From contig CM051460.1 in NCBI GenBank assembly GCA_028095005.1, positions 16,973,501 through 17,037,500 of the forward strand: a DNA stretch of 64,000 nt, given 5' to 3'. Under the pieces are notes generated by a model. The model saw only the letters and a program-made list of their open reading frames with translations. It did no database searches and was not told the origin of the DNA. Origin of the DNA: Rhynchospora pubera (taxonomy: Eukaryota > Streptophyta > Magnoliopsida > Poales > Cyperaceae). The position numbers and the translations under genes are program-made. This document shows positions 1 through 11,900 of this stretch, in pieces. Numbering within the stretch: the stretch's first letter is position 1; the number at the start of each line of letters is the position of its first letter.

Positions 1-947
1 TCAATACACATCTCATCAAACAGACTTAATGCATCATTCACATGTCCATTCAACCCATGTCCAAGAATCAATGTGGTCCATGAAATCACATCTCTGTATT
101 GCATACTGTCAAACATCTTCCTTGCATAATCAAAGGCCCCACACTTAACATACATGTCTATCAGAGCATTTCCCAAAACCAAAGGGAAACTGGGTAATCT
201 ACGGATGGCATATGCATGTATATTTCTCCCATAGTTAAGCCAACTTAACTGTGCACAAGCAACCAACAAACTAACCATGACCACCACATCAAGCACAATT
301 CCTTCATGCACCATCTTGTTAAAAAACGTAAAAGCCAACTCAGGCTTTTCAGACTGGGCATACCCTGACAACATAGAAGTCCAGAGCACAGTATCCCTCT
401 CGGTCATTTCATCGAACACCTTTCTTGCATCTGAAATCTGAGACAGACTATCGTAACACATCACCTGGGCTGAACCAACAAACACATTCCTATCGAAACC
501 CAGTTTTACAGACAACCCATGAACGGATTTACAGAATTTCAAACATCCAATAACAGCACATGACCTCAGGACAGGTGGGATTATGAAATTATCCACTTCC
601 ACGTCAGCATAACGCATTCGCCTGAAGAACTGAAAGCAGAGGTAAGAAGAACCAGACTTAGAGAGCTCTGAAATGAGCGTGCTCCATGTGAAGGAATTAC
701 GACAAGGCATGAGGTGGAAGATGCGGAGAGAGGAGGGAAAGAGACGACCATGGCGGGAGTAGGAAAGGAGCAATTTGGTGGAGAGGAAGGGATCGGAGAA
801 GAGGCCTGAGCGGAGAAGCCGAGCGTGGAGGTGGCGGAGGTGGCGGAGCTCCGGCGACGAGGCAAGGAGATGGAAGTAATGAGAAAGAAGATTGGTGGAG
901 TTGGAGGCAGTGATCGCCGTTTGTTTGTAAACCCCAAACTGGTGCAT
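1..947 (-). CDS. PPR protein, N-terminal part (cut by window edge)
   Basis: The frame is open from an ATG at 947 to the window edge: 315 codons plus two bases, with no stop. It encodes tandem pentatricopeptide-repeat units of the PLS type. Visible motifs are DARKVFDEM (residues 173-181), the following TVLWTSMLSGYAQ (186-198), GNALIDMYVKCG (259-270), YARKMFDSM (274-282) and VISWTTLILGHGLNG (287-301). PPR proteins of this class bind organellar RNA in mitochondria or plastids and act in editing, splicing or stability. The C-terminal E or DYW domain that would separate these roles is outside the window. The N-terminus is rich in Ser, Leu, His and Arg, which fits an organelle transit peptide, but this is inferred. 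The 5' third is much more GC-rich than its surroundings. No intron is seen. Confidence 0.88.
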   Translation of the reverse strand, partial: MHQFGVYKQTAITASNSTNLLSHYFHLLASSPELRHLRHLHARLLRSGLFSDPFLSTKLLLSYSRHGRLFPSSLRIFHLMPCRNSFTWSTLISELSKSGSSYLCFQFFRRMRYADVEVDNFIIPPVLRSCAVIGCLKFCKSVHGLSVKLGFDRNVFVGSAQVMCYDSLSQISDARKVFDEMTERDTVLWTSMLSGYAQSEKPELAFTFFNKMVHEGIVLDVVVMVSLLVACAQLSWLNYGRNIHAYAIRRLPSFPLVLGNALIDMYVKCGAFDYARKMFDSMQYRDVISWTTLILGHGLNGHVNDALSLFDEMCI

Positions 948-2021
948 ATCTTCTAAAATCAGATAAAACACTCCAAAATAAATTTCAATGACCAAAATAC
1001 CCTTGATGTACGTACGATTCGCTTCCTCCCTCAAATCACTTTTGAGTAAAAAGTCTCCGTCTCACTCTTTTCCCTACGTATCCCACTTTCCTAAAAATCG
1101 CTGCTTAGGAATTTATTTCTCTCAACCCTCTTCTCAAGCCGAATTGGTATAAGCCTCCGCACTAGCATTTCATTAAAATCCTCACCAAACCAAAAAAAGG
1201 GCGATAATTTGCAATAATTTGTTCGCTAAAGTTGTTGGAGGTCCACGATTTTGCAACAATTCCGGCCAATGGCTTCAACTTCTCCTTTCCTATTAATGAG
1301 GTTTCTAATTTTTTTTTTCTCTTTTTTCATATTTTACGTTGTCCTTTTTTCTCCTAATTTTTAGAAAATCTAGTTAGGATTAATTGCATCTCGTGACAAA
1401 TAAACGAAGAATATAGGATAGTTTTAAGTACACAACCTGTACTCATGTACACATTATATAATGTAATATATAATGTAAAAATGGAAAAAATTTTATTTAT
1501 TTATTATTAGTTTTTTTTTGCTTTCCGTTGAGTTCTATTCTGGTATATGTTACCACCTGAAATGTAATGAACCAACTTGATTTGAATAGCTTACTGATAA
1601 TTAGTTCTATAATTAAATGCAGTTAACTATTCCAACCAAATAGCTTATTGATTATGTCTCAAAAATCAAACATCAAGGCTTTATAATTGTATGACTAAGA
1701 AATATATCTGATGCAAGCGGCTTGATTTGAATGCACAAGACGAATTTTTCAGATAACAACACTGACATTGAAAATTTTATTTGAAGTCATTGGCCGGGAA
1801 AAAAAAAAGTCTTACACGATTACTATTATTATAAACAAACAAGTTTTAAGGCATCAAGTAGCTGTCCAACATTTCAATATTTTGCTAAAACATAATATTA
1901 GAAATTACATATTTTGATCAATCCAATCTAATACGCCACCATCTGGAATTGATTCAGGAACTGAAAATTCTGTAGTGGATATGTCAATATCCTGGTGCAT
2001 TTGGTCTAGGGGAGCTACTCT
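948..2021. other. Intergenic, nothing recognised
   Basis: This AT-rich stretch separates the PPR start from a transposase-like fragment. It has several long T or A runs. I see no coding frame with family features and no paired terminal repeats. Confidence 0.5.
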
Positions 2022-2622
2022 ATTGGAAGTACCGATGGCCAGTTGTACTATCCAAGAGTTTCTTTGAACATTTGTAAAGCCCAACCATAAACTTCATTAC
2101 GCTCTCTTCGTAAATGCAAATGCGTAGTAAAATGATGAATTAAAACTTGTAACTCCAATTATATCAAGCAATGACATTATGTATTTATTCGTCTTGAATG
2201 TACAATCCATTACCAATACATTTGGAAAACTCTTGCTTAATAAAATTGATCGAGTGCTGGTAAAAAACAAATGGGTAATATGGCCAACTTCATCTTGCAA
2301 GATCTTAAATTTGAACTCACCTTGCGCAAACTTCTCTAATAATGATTTAATTAATGTTTTTCCTTCTAAATTGTCCTTTCGAATTTTTTGTGTTGCATTG
2401 TATATTGTTCTGGATACAATACGTGTGTCTGGATTTTGTTGGCGAAGAGAGGACAAAATTTGCCTAGGTTGAACTCCGGCATTCGCCATATATTCTATAA
2501 ACTTCAATTCATCACCGGTTGCCTTGCGAAATGTGCAATGACTAGAAATATCATTTGAAGGATCATGATTGTGTTCATTATTTCTTATTTCGATTGTCCA
2601 TGTACCTTCCTTGCTCTTTTTT
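2022..2622 (-). pseudogene. FAR1/FHY3- or MULE-type transposase fragment
   Basis: Reading leftwards from about 2622, the frame gives the end of a FAR1-type DNA-binding domain (TWTIEIRNNEHNHD). It continues with FIEYMANAGVQPRQIL, TRIVSRTIYNATQKIR and the start of a MULE transposase domain (PNVLVMDCTFKTNKY, LLDIIGVTSFNSSFYYAF). FAR1/FHY3-related proteins descend from Mutator-like transposases. The main frame stops at 2097. In the next frame the expected continuation is still readable (VYGWALQMFKETLG) until another stop near 2050, so there is a frameshift plus a nonsense change. An in-frame stop also precedes the DNA-binding part. Most of the transposase, including the rest of the catalytic core and the SWIM zinc finger, is missing. 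I call it a decayed MULE or FAR1-like remnant, not a working gene. Confidence 0.75.
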
Positions 2623-3097
2623 CATATAACTGAAATGGACAATTGATTAAACTATACTACATGTAAATTTTTTTCTTTGATCCACCGAAATATTGCGAGT
2701 ATTTCGATAATGGCCTCCTCTATCACATTGTAACAACACAGATTTTTCTACCTTTGAACGAATAATAAATAATGCAATATAGTCTTTTTTGAGTAAAAAG
2801 CTCGAACACAATCAAGTAATTTGTCACGAGTCTCGAACTTGAAGGAAAGTGATTGTTCTTCATTCTTGGGATCCATCTGGATATAAAAAAAAAAGTTACT
2901 AAGATACAATAAACAAGGGAAACCAATTGAAATAGCATTTATTTCAAACAATCTTATTATAAAATTATTTTGACTAATAAAACAGAGCCAAATTGATGTA
3001 CACAACGACCCTCCTTTATCTCTCTACTGGCAACAACATAAAATTTGAGATTTCAAATGAAATATGAGGTTTCAATCAATCTAAAATTTTCATGTTT
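2623..3097. other. Intergenic, nothing recognised
   Basis: AT-rich sequence upstream of the FAR1/MULE fragment. Short open frames here have no recognisable motifs. Confidence 0.4.
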
Positions 3098-3248
3098 GGC
3101 TGCGTTTGAATGAGGTGCGGGAAGAAGGGAAGAAGTGAAAAGAAGTATTGGGAAGTGTGTAACTTTGTGAAGAGTTTGAATTGTTTAATAATAAATTTAG
3201 ACCCTTCTTTCTTTATTCTCTTCTTTCCACTCCAATCCAAACACAGCC
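3098..3248. mobile_element. MITE, GGCTxCGTTTGxAT family
   Basis: A 151-bp element starts GGCTGCGTTTGAAT and ends ATCCAAACACAGCC, an imperfect terminal inverted repeat. Its inner part, read on the minus strand (AAATTTATTATTAAACAATT, then CTCTTCACAAAGTTACACAC), matches the cores of the MITEs at 19768, 25517 and 45691. No transposase is encoded. The target duplication is not clear. Confidence 0.75.
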
Positions 3249-5013
3249 TTACTTAATAGTTCTCGTTACTCCAAGTGAGTGTTTTCATAAACTAAAAAAA
3301 TAATACTAGAAAAAAGTTTCGTACCTCTTGCATGTGAAAATTGAGGAAGACAAGTGAGATATTTCTTCCCAGACGGAGTTGCAGTAGTTTTTTTTTTTTT
3401 TTTGTATGTTGTTTGGTTTTGTACGATGGTGTTTAAAGTCGGCTAGGTATTTATGGCACTTTTCTTAATAATCAGTGATGGTAAATTTTCTAATGCGTCG
3501 AGTGTTTTAATAAAGGATATTTTGGTCATTAAAATTTAATTTGGAGTGTTTTATCATTTTAAGGGGTGTGTAAATCAATTCCCATCTTCTCCGCTTGATT
3601 TAAATCGGACGGTTAAGATTAGCACTTAATTCTAAGAAATATTTCCTTTACGCGATCTGGACTGTTCGTTTCTAATCCGAAAATATATATTATTGTTATA
3701 TAAAAGTGGAAGAGTGAAACAGAAAATATAACTCTTTCTCATGCGTTCGTCACTCACAGTCGCACGCGCTTACGTTTTTTTTTTTTTTTTTGAATATGAC
3801 TTTATGTTATACTTTTATCGTTTCTATCTATTCCTTTTGCTTTCATTCTTCTTTTTGTCATTAATTTAGAAAAAAAAAGAAAAAAAAACTTTTTCCCATT
3901 TCATTTTCCACGTGTGTTTAGCGACTCAGCGGCTCGGCACTTTTTTTCTTTGAACCACGGCCTTTTAGTTTTTTATTTTTATTTTTACAAAATCACACTT
4001 CGAAAGTTAAAATTTTGCTTTCAGATTTTTTATTTTATACATTTAACATTTGATATTTTGTAATATAAATAACAAAGGTATAAAAATTTATATTTTAAAT
4101 ATTATATAGTTCATGAATTTATTATGTTAAGATCAGAAAATTGAAATATTAAATAATGTATAAATGCTTGACAATTGAAGTACTATCATCGGAAAAAGAT
4201 AATATTTAAACAGTTGTTATAACACCGAATATTTAACGTATACCCAACTTATACCCTAATTTTGGAGCGCAGGCTTAGAATATATAAAAAAAAAAAGTGT
4301 AAACATGCGTCACTTTAAATCATATTATCTACTATTTGAATATTAACTTCAGAAACATAAAAATATGACATTGATTTCAGTATTAATATCTGATACAAAT
4401 GGGATATTAAAAATCAAATTGTAGAGTATAACTACCTGTTTATTTGATGTGTGAAATTCTATTATTCAGGATCGCCATAACTGAAGCTTAAGTAGGTAAT
4501 TTGCAGGCACTAATGTATGTATAAAAGTACCTAAAATAAGTACGAAAACTAATTTATGTATTTCAACAAAAATAATAAATAATTTAGAGGCTGGAAACGG
4601 TGTGGATTGAATTATAGTTGGCCTTTCACAAAGAAATTTGCAAAATATTCTTGTCGTCTTATCGAATATCTTTTCTGTTTGTTCATTAATGTAGACATAC
4701 TTTTCGCTGCATTAGTTAGTCAGAATAAATGCGTCATCTTTTTTCAAGGAGACCGAGTACCGTATTCTTTTCTTTATAATTACGTAATGATCGGACGACA
4801 ATGTGGTGGATGAGAAGTACTAGGACGACAATGTGGTGGATGAGAAGTACTAGGATTAGGATAGTTCATTTGCTATATATATGTAACTACACAAAATAGA
4901 AGGGAAATTTAACGCGCTAAATTACTAATTACTGAATCTATTTAATTTGCCTAACGTTGCTTGTTCCTCTAATTTCATAATTTGTAGATTTCTCAATTTT
5001 AACTACGTACTAT
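3249..5013. other. Intergenic AT-rich DNA
   Basis: No gene is recognised. There are long T runs near 3378 and 3777. The only clear structure is the 30-bp tandem duplication at 4793-4852. Confidence 0.45.
4793..4852. repeat. 30-bp perfect tandem duplication
   Basis: A unit starting GGACGACAATGTGGTGGATG occurs twice back to back (4793 and 4823) without a mismatch, which suggests recent slippage or repair. Confidence 0.85.
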
Positions 5014-5335
5014 GGCTCTGTTTGAATAGTCATGAATAAGAGTTATTCTGGACTAAATAGCTAATCGAGATTAAGAAACAATCCAAACAGTCTAGGATTA
5101 AGGGCTTATTCTGAATCAGAGTAAGATTAGTTAATCTGACTAGACGTTAGAATAAAAAAGTGAGATTAAAATCTTGGTTTGTTAACGGTCAAAGATAAAA
5201 CTCATTGTTATTCCTACATCATCCAAACAAAAATTTTTATTCTGAAATTAAGTTTATTCTTAAGAATTTGAGACTAACAATTTTAATTCTGAATAACTAA
5301 TCCTACTCTTATTCTCATACGATCTAAACAGAGCC
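5014..5335. mobile_element. MITE with GGCTCTGTTTGAAT ends
   Basis: A 322-bp non-coding element starts GGCTCTGTTTGAAT and ends ATCTAAACAGAGCC. The inner arms are rich in ATTCTGAAT and TTATTCT words in both orientations, so it can fold back. The ends resemble the 3098/19768 family, but the core is different and the element is longer. Confidence 0.7.
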
Positions 5336-5625
5336 AAATCAGTAAACCATTCTGCTGTGGCCTGTGAGCCAGCTTGTCTTGAGAAGTGATAATAATTAAA
5401 TTCTATCATGTACAACACAAATAAATGTTTTTACTAAAAATTTCACCATGAACTATAAATTAATGATAATCTGCTTATTCCCAACAAAACACATATATAT
5501 TGTCTTCATAACATAGTCACATTTTGTCAACATCGACAAACCACAGATTGACTAAAAAGATAAATCACAGCATGCATGCAAAACGCTTAAACAGGAGACA
5601 CCCAATTGAAACTAAATTCAGATCA

Positions 5626-6678
5626 TCAATGGCGCTCGACGAAATCCTTGATGGCTGCAACAAGCTCTCGAGTTCTCTCGCCGGTGGTTGGATCCATGTC
5701 GACGGCAAACTTGTTGAGGTAGAAAGAATGGCTAACTCCACGGTTAATTAACACCTCGACCTGCTTCCCGGCCTTTTTCATAGCTTCACAGTACTCAAGG
5801 TTCGTGTCATGGATCAGGTCCAGCTCTGCGACTCCGACCAAAAATGGTGGCAGCCTCACTTTCTCCAGGGGTGGTGCTTCCTCCCCCATGGGACACGTGT
5901 ATGGATGGTCCTTTGTGGCTCCCACAGGCAGTCCTAGTGCTAGGAATTTATCTAGCATATCTAATGTGAAGAACACCGAGTCGGCCTTGATCTCTAGCTC
6001 TGACCGGCTCCGGGTTGATCGAACAAAACCGGGATGGAGAGGAATCCCACCGGCCAATTTAAGCGGGGCCCAGAACTCGTCCGTCTCTTCCAACGCCTTG
6101 GCTGCTATGACATGAACTAGATTACCACCAGAGCTATCTCCAATCAGAAAAATACGAGAGAAGTCAACGTTGTCAGACAATAGCTCGGAAGCAGGATCAT
6201 CAACAGGGGAACGGGCAACTGAACGAAGGCGTATGAGAGCTGCAATTCCTGTGTCGATGGCTGCTGGTAGGCGTTGCTCAGGGGCAAGTGGGAGCTCGAC
6301 TGAGACGACAGCTGCTTGGACCTCACGAGCAATGCGAGCGTAGAATTGGTGGTACATGAGCCAGGAGTGGTGGCTGATGCAAAAACCACCACCTTGCAAG
6401 TGGAGGAAAATAGGGAGCTTTTTGCTGGCATCTGATTCGGGCAGGTAGAGCCGAAGATTCGGGCTGCCAGGCAGGTCATGAAGAGTGATGCCATCGTGTG
6501 GGACAGTGTATGGTGGGACTGGCTCCATTAAGGGAAGAGCCTCTGGTGGGCCTGTCCAGGTGCGGTCGACGGAGCCATCATCGAAAATCCGAAGCCAACC
6601 GGATACCTCGTCGACCACCTTCTTTGTCTTGGGATGAGCTGAGACTGGGGGCTGAGCTGAGACTGCAGTAGTCGACAT
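5626..6678 (-). CDS. Carboxylesterase, HSR203J-like (alpha/beta hydrolase fold-3)
   Basis: An intact single-exon gene of 350 residues, about the usual length for plant carboxylesterases (CXE). The catalytic serine is in GDSSGGN (Ser182), the acid is Asp287 in VAELDL, and the histidine is His317 in GVSHSFY. The oxyanion-hole motif is HLQGGGF (residues 93-99), with Gln in the place usually held by His of HGGG. Together with EVSGWLRIFDDGSVDRTWTG near the N-terminus, this is the form known from tobacco HSR203J, a serine hydrolase induced in the hypersensitive response. The family cleaves short acyl esters and is mostly cytosolic. No signal peptide is seen. The natural substrate cannot be read from sequence. 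The ATG at 6678 gives the family-like N-terminus, and a TATA-like box lies 108 bp upstream. Confidence 0.93.
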   Translation of the reverse strand: MSTTAVSAQPPVSAHPKTKKVVDEVSGWLRIFDDGSVDRTWTGPPEALPLMEPVPPYTVPHDGITLHDLPGSPNLRLYLPESDASKKLPIFLHLQGGGFCISHHSWLMYHQFYARIAREVQAAVVSVELPLAPEQRLPAAIDTGIAALIRLRSVARSPVDDPASELLSDNVDFSRIFLIGDSSGGNLVHVIAAKALEETDEFWAPLKLAGGIPLHPGFVRSTRSRSELEIKADSVFFTLDMLDKFLALGLPVGATKDHPYTCPMGEEAPPLEKVRLPPFLVGVAELDLIHDTNLEYCEAMKKAGKQVEVLINRGVSHSFYLNKFAVDMDPTTGERTRELVAAIKDFVERH

Positions 6679-6785
6679 GGTTTCTAATTAAGTCCTGATC
6701 TTTGTCTTAGGTGGGTGATGACCTTTCTCTTATTGGTTGTGTTTGTGTAGTACTTTGGTAGGATAAGTGAATGATTTTGATGGGA

Positions 6786-6792
6786 TTATATA
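6786..6792 (-). promoter_or_regulatory. TATA-like box of the carboxylesterase gene
   Basis: On the minus strand the sequence is TATATAA, 108 bp upstream of the start codon at 6678. This spacing suits a short 5' leader. It is inferred from sequence only. Confidence 0.5.
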
Positions 6793-6799
6793 GAAACTT

Positions 6800-8400
6800 A
6801 AGACTCATGTAGCGACAAAAATATGTTGGTGAATGGTCAATCGTTAGGATTTTCTTCACAATTCAGGGCTAATTTCAACAGATGTACGTTTAAATTGCAG
6901 TTGATGAGCTGCCCATCAAATAATTAATAAGGACATTACATGTGATCACTAACGAACGATGCTTAAAGATCAAAGGTGATCAATTAGTGGTACCCACTGT
7001 TACTATCGGATCGAGTCTGAAGCAAATCACGTACGTATTTATTATTATATATATATACATATATGTAATTTGAATGACTAGCCAGTAAATTCTAGTTTTC
7101 TTTACCCTCTTCTAATTCTTACCTATTTCGAATTTGTTCCGAACTTTATCTCAACATTTTCTGCACTGTTCAAAACGCATCAGATGCCCACGTTTTTTTC
7201 GTAAAGGTCTTGGACAGGTCGGTTGGACCCCCTAATAATTGCACAAAGGACGTAGATGCAATAGACACCCGCGCCCTATTTTTCTGAAAACTTACGCGCC
7301 AAAAAAAAAAAAAAAGTGTATCTTGTCGAGTTGCGTTGTCTACCTTGAATTTGTCTCTGTTGTTTAGTTAATATAATTATAAAATAATATTTCATAAAGC
7401 CTTTTTAACTATAAACTGAGAAAACAAATTAAGATGATGCACATGCCCACTTATGCATATACTGGAAGGATTTTAATTTTAAAATTTATGGGTATTAATA
7501 TTTTGAAAATTTAGAGTTTTGCGGTTAGAAAAGTATGTCCATTTACATGTATAATACAGACATATCACTTAAGCATGAAATACCAATTCGAGGCGTTATA
7601 TTAATAGCCAGAGCCTAATTAACTTGTTATATATGTCTATCAGTAATGTCAATTTTGTAGCTAGATTCTTTCATTTCTGTAGATGAAAACCCTTGACACC
7701 TATAATTAATTTGTATTATAATTAGGTACAAACTTTTGCAATATATTTCGTTCTGATTACACTTAGTTTTAATTTTTGAGTTAACATGTGACGTAGACAC
7801 GTAGTCCCTATGTAAATATTATATATATTAGCACAGTGTTTGTATAGGATGTGATAAGATATTTTAAGTGATTGCTGACATGGCTATTGGCTCATTTATA
7901 TAGTATCAATGTTAGGTGTGTATTATATTGGCCCTTTCGTCTTCAGACAAATTAGAGCGTAAATGCTCCTTGCGCGTAGGGCCTCGGTATAAATATATAT
8001 TTATGATAGTCAGAAGACTCAAAACCTCCGTGAGAATATTTTAGAAAAAATAAAACCTTCATGAAAAAAGAAAAAAAAACCTACGATTTATATATGTTGT
8101 CCGAATGAAGGTTCTTAAAGAAATTTACTTTATGTAGATTTATATTTTCTTAAAAATGCTAATAAATTAATAAGTAAATAGATACATGCTAGCTATAAGA
8201 AGATTATTTTATGCAAAAATTAAATATGCATGAAGCACCCAGTCAATTTGACATTGCACCCATTAATGAGTTGAATAAGTTGAATAAGCCTTATTCATGA
8301 ATTAGCTAATTGTGAAGTGACCCAAACACACAATGGAATAAGAATAATGTCCTATTCACTACCTTATTCTTATTCAAGCCAAAACTAGGAATTAGAATTG
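6800..8400. other. Intergenic AT-rich DNA
   Basis: No gene or RNA is recognised. The last 120 bp contain repeated TTATTC and GAATAAG words resembling those at 12900-13050, beyond the 3.7-kb insertion, and may belong to the same older element. Confidence 0.4.
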
Positions 8401-8961
8401 GAATGGCTTGGTGATGCTAGGAAAATATTATAATAATAAGTATTTTTATAAATATTTATTATTATTATTATTATGATAAATATTATAATTATTTATGATA
8501 AGTATTATCAATTATTATTTCACTGAATTATTAATTATTATTTATTAATGATTCACAAAGCGTTATAATAAGTATTTATTACTAATTAATCATTATTATT
8601 TATTAATGATTTTATAATAATAATAATAATAATAATTAATATATTGTAATAATAAGTATTATCATAAATATTTATTTATGTTATAGTAATAATAATATTA
8701 TTATTATTATGATAAATATTATAATTATTTATGATAAGTATTATCAATTATCATTTCACTGAATTATTAATTATTTTATTTATTAATGAATTATTAATTA
8801 TTATCATTATTATAATAATTATTTATTAAACGTTATAATAATTATCATTTAATAGTAATCATAATAAATATTATAATTAAACGTTATCATTAATATTATT
8901 AGTATTATTTTATTCATTTTTTTGAATCAATTATTATTATGATAATTATTTAAAAATTTTA
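8401..8961. repeat. AT-only low-complexity tract, left half
   Basis: Almost pure A+T built of TAATAATTATT-type words. A block of about 120 bp around GATAAATATTATAATTATTT is repeated within it. The tract continues at 12708 on the far side of the inserted element. Confidence 0.8.
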
Positions 8962-11900
8962 TGTCACACCCCGAACCAAGCCATAATTCGAGATGGACAG
9001 CCCCGCCACGCGTGTACACTCTACTGTACACACGTAAGGCTAAATAAACAGTGTCACAGAACAGATAATCCACAAATAATATCACATAATAAAGGAAGTA
9101 TTGTTCATACATCAAGGAAGGGCTGGTTATAATATTTACATATCAAAATTTCCAGCCAGCATACAAACAAAATAACAATGCACATCGGAAAGAAACTATT
9201 CCAGCTCGGCTTGATCTTCAATTGCTCCTCTACTAAGTCTATCAAACCTGAACCTGCTCCACAAACAAAGATGTGGGGCTGAGTACGCGAATACTCAGTG
9301 GTGGTAAGGTGAACTAGTCTTTTGGGATTAGGCTATTAAAAAGATTAGAATAAGTAATTATATAAAAAGCCACATTAATAATGTCATTCAAGTGTCACAA
9401 AATGTTTAGCAATATTGTAAGTTTTCAGAAACAATTTATATTATAAGTGATGATTGCGTTCGGGTACCATTGAGGATAATCCCCGGACCACAAGGGTCTG
9501 GTGAAATAAATTCGTCCTTTGGGAATCACCTCGGACCTATTAAGGTCTTCCGTAATGCAATCTAAGTAAAATCATGTGTCATTTAAATATGTGCCTAAGA
9601 TATCTACTCGCGAGTATAACTCGCCCTAAATGCTCCGGGGCCTCAACCATGATCAGTGGCAGAGGTCTAGTATCGCGCGATATCCTTGGATCCGTTGAGT
9701 AGTACCTTTATTGACACGCCTGTAAAAAGGTACTAACTAGTCCACAATAAAATACTACATACTAACTAACTGCTAAATATTATTTTAATTGAGAAAAACA
9801 TTTATCCTTTTTAAAAGGGCTCAATTCAAAAAAATTCATAATTCTTCTCTAAAGAATAACAAAGTCTCAAAAGACATCCACACAGGTCATAAAAAGACTA
9901 CCACACCTGGAAAAGTGGAGTGTAGAAGTAACTACTCTGCTGGAAGGTTGGTGAAGTCCTGACCAGCTCCTGTAATCTCGTGTTCGGGATAGAAGTCGTC
10001 CACCGGTCCAGAGAAGTCTTGTGGTGCACCTGACGAACGAAACTCACACGTTAAAATCTACTCTAACGATCTATCCCATTCTGTTTACTGTGTGCAAAAC
10101 CAAACTTAAATCCTAGACATTTGCAAAGGAACTTAGGTTCTGATTTGAGAAGAGTTGGACTCAAGCTTTCTGAAAAAGGGATTCTGTTTTAAAATACATT
10201 AATTTAAGTAATTATTTTCTAGAATACTTTACCAGAGTTTCATCTGAAACTAGTTGTGCAGAAACGTTAATCTGAGATATATTCTTGAAATAATTTTGCT
10301 ATAGTTTGTTTTATAAAAATCATTGTGTAGAAAAGTTTGATTTAATAGTATTGTGTTTACTTTTAGAATTTAATTGCTAAACTTTAATTTATTTCTAACA
10401 GTGTTTTAATTAAGTATGAAATTTCTTTATTAATCTTTCTAAAATAAATAAACTTTATTTAAAAGACTTTAACTAAATAATAAAGAAAAGAAAAGAAAAC
10501 TTAGTTTAATGGATTTGGTTTTGGGATCATATATTGTCCGATTATATCATAGTATCTGTAAAGTATTATTTTGCGGACATTTTAATCATCTCCCATTTAA
10601 AAGCCAACAATTTAATTTCGAATCCGACTTAATTCATTTCTCGGCCAAAAGCATTTACTTTAATATCCAAACTATTCATTTCATGCCATCAAATCGTTCT
10701 AGTTTTATTTTCTCAAATTCCAACTTACTTAAATCCATCATTAAGCTTAATTAAAACAGAATAGAGTTTTGGGCCACGCAGGGACGTCACAACAGAACCC
10801 AACAGAAAATTTCACATGGATCAAACAAAGAGGCAAGCCCAAACAGAGTCAGGCCTGACGGCCCAAAGGAGGAACACACAAGGTCTGCAACGGAAAAGAA
10901 CAGGGATCCAAACGGATCCGAAGCCAATGGGTTTCGGGGATCAAATCCGAACCCAACATCAGAAATGGAATCCGATCCAATAAGTACTGAACTTATGCAC
11001 AAATGTCCTTGGATTAAAATTTATTTGCCTAACAATTACCAAACAGACCTTGATAACAGATTTAAATGTAAGGAAGTCCTAAAACAGTTCATCTATATAT
11101 ACAAAAAGGTCCCTGACAGCAAAAACATCTTACAAAGAGGTCCCTATATAGAATTATACATGTACCAGACTGGTACAAAGGCCTGAACCAGCCTTGTACC
11201 GTGCATCAAAGGCAAACACAAGCAACAGAGAGGACTCACAACTCAAGTCTCAAGCCTTAACACGCGATATCGATACCCAAACATCAGATCAACATCATAG
11301 AGCCTCAGAAAGGCCTCTCAAAACAAATACAAACCTAAACCATCACATGCAAAGTCTAAACAACACATTTCAGATTGAGACATTCAGCAATTAACAGGTC
11401 AAAGACAAGCATCGACACTTTCAACAGATGGAATTGAGTCATCACTGTCACATATTCAAATAAACCAGGCTCAGTTTCGCATATTAATTTGAGGCATAAA
11501 CCCCTAATCAGATCAGACATCCACACAAAGTCTCAGTCAATCACACAGTCAAACAAGCACACAGAAACAAGGAACAGGGAGAAGGGGTTACCAACAGGGA
11601 AGGGAGAAATCAGAAGGAAGCAGGGAAAACAGGGTTTCAGCACATCACAGCACTACACAGCACGTCACTGCACCTCCCGTCAACTCCATCATCTAGCCTC
11701 ATCGACCGCCGCCGCCTCCACTCCAGTCGCTAGCCTCCACCTTTCTCTCTCTCTTGCTCTTTTTCCTTTCTTAGTATCTGTTCTGTGCTGGGTCTGAGTA
11801 GAGAGAAGAGAGAGGGGTGGCTTAAATGGAATGGAGATGGAGAGTGGGGGCAATTGAGCTGCTGAGGTGGCAGAGGGAGAGAGGGCAAGAGATGTGATGG

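Noticed and set aside
581..937. 118-codon frame at the window start
   Set aside because: It is in another phase of the PPR gene; the PPR frame itself runs open through it with repeat motifs.
5804..6494. Frames of 103 and 116 codons inside the carboxylesterase
   Set aside because: Shadows of the real minus-strand gene; no independent features.
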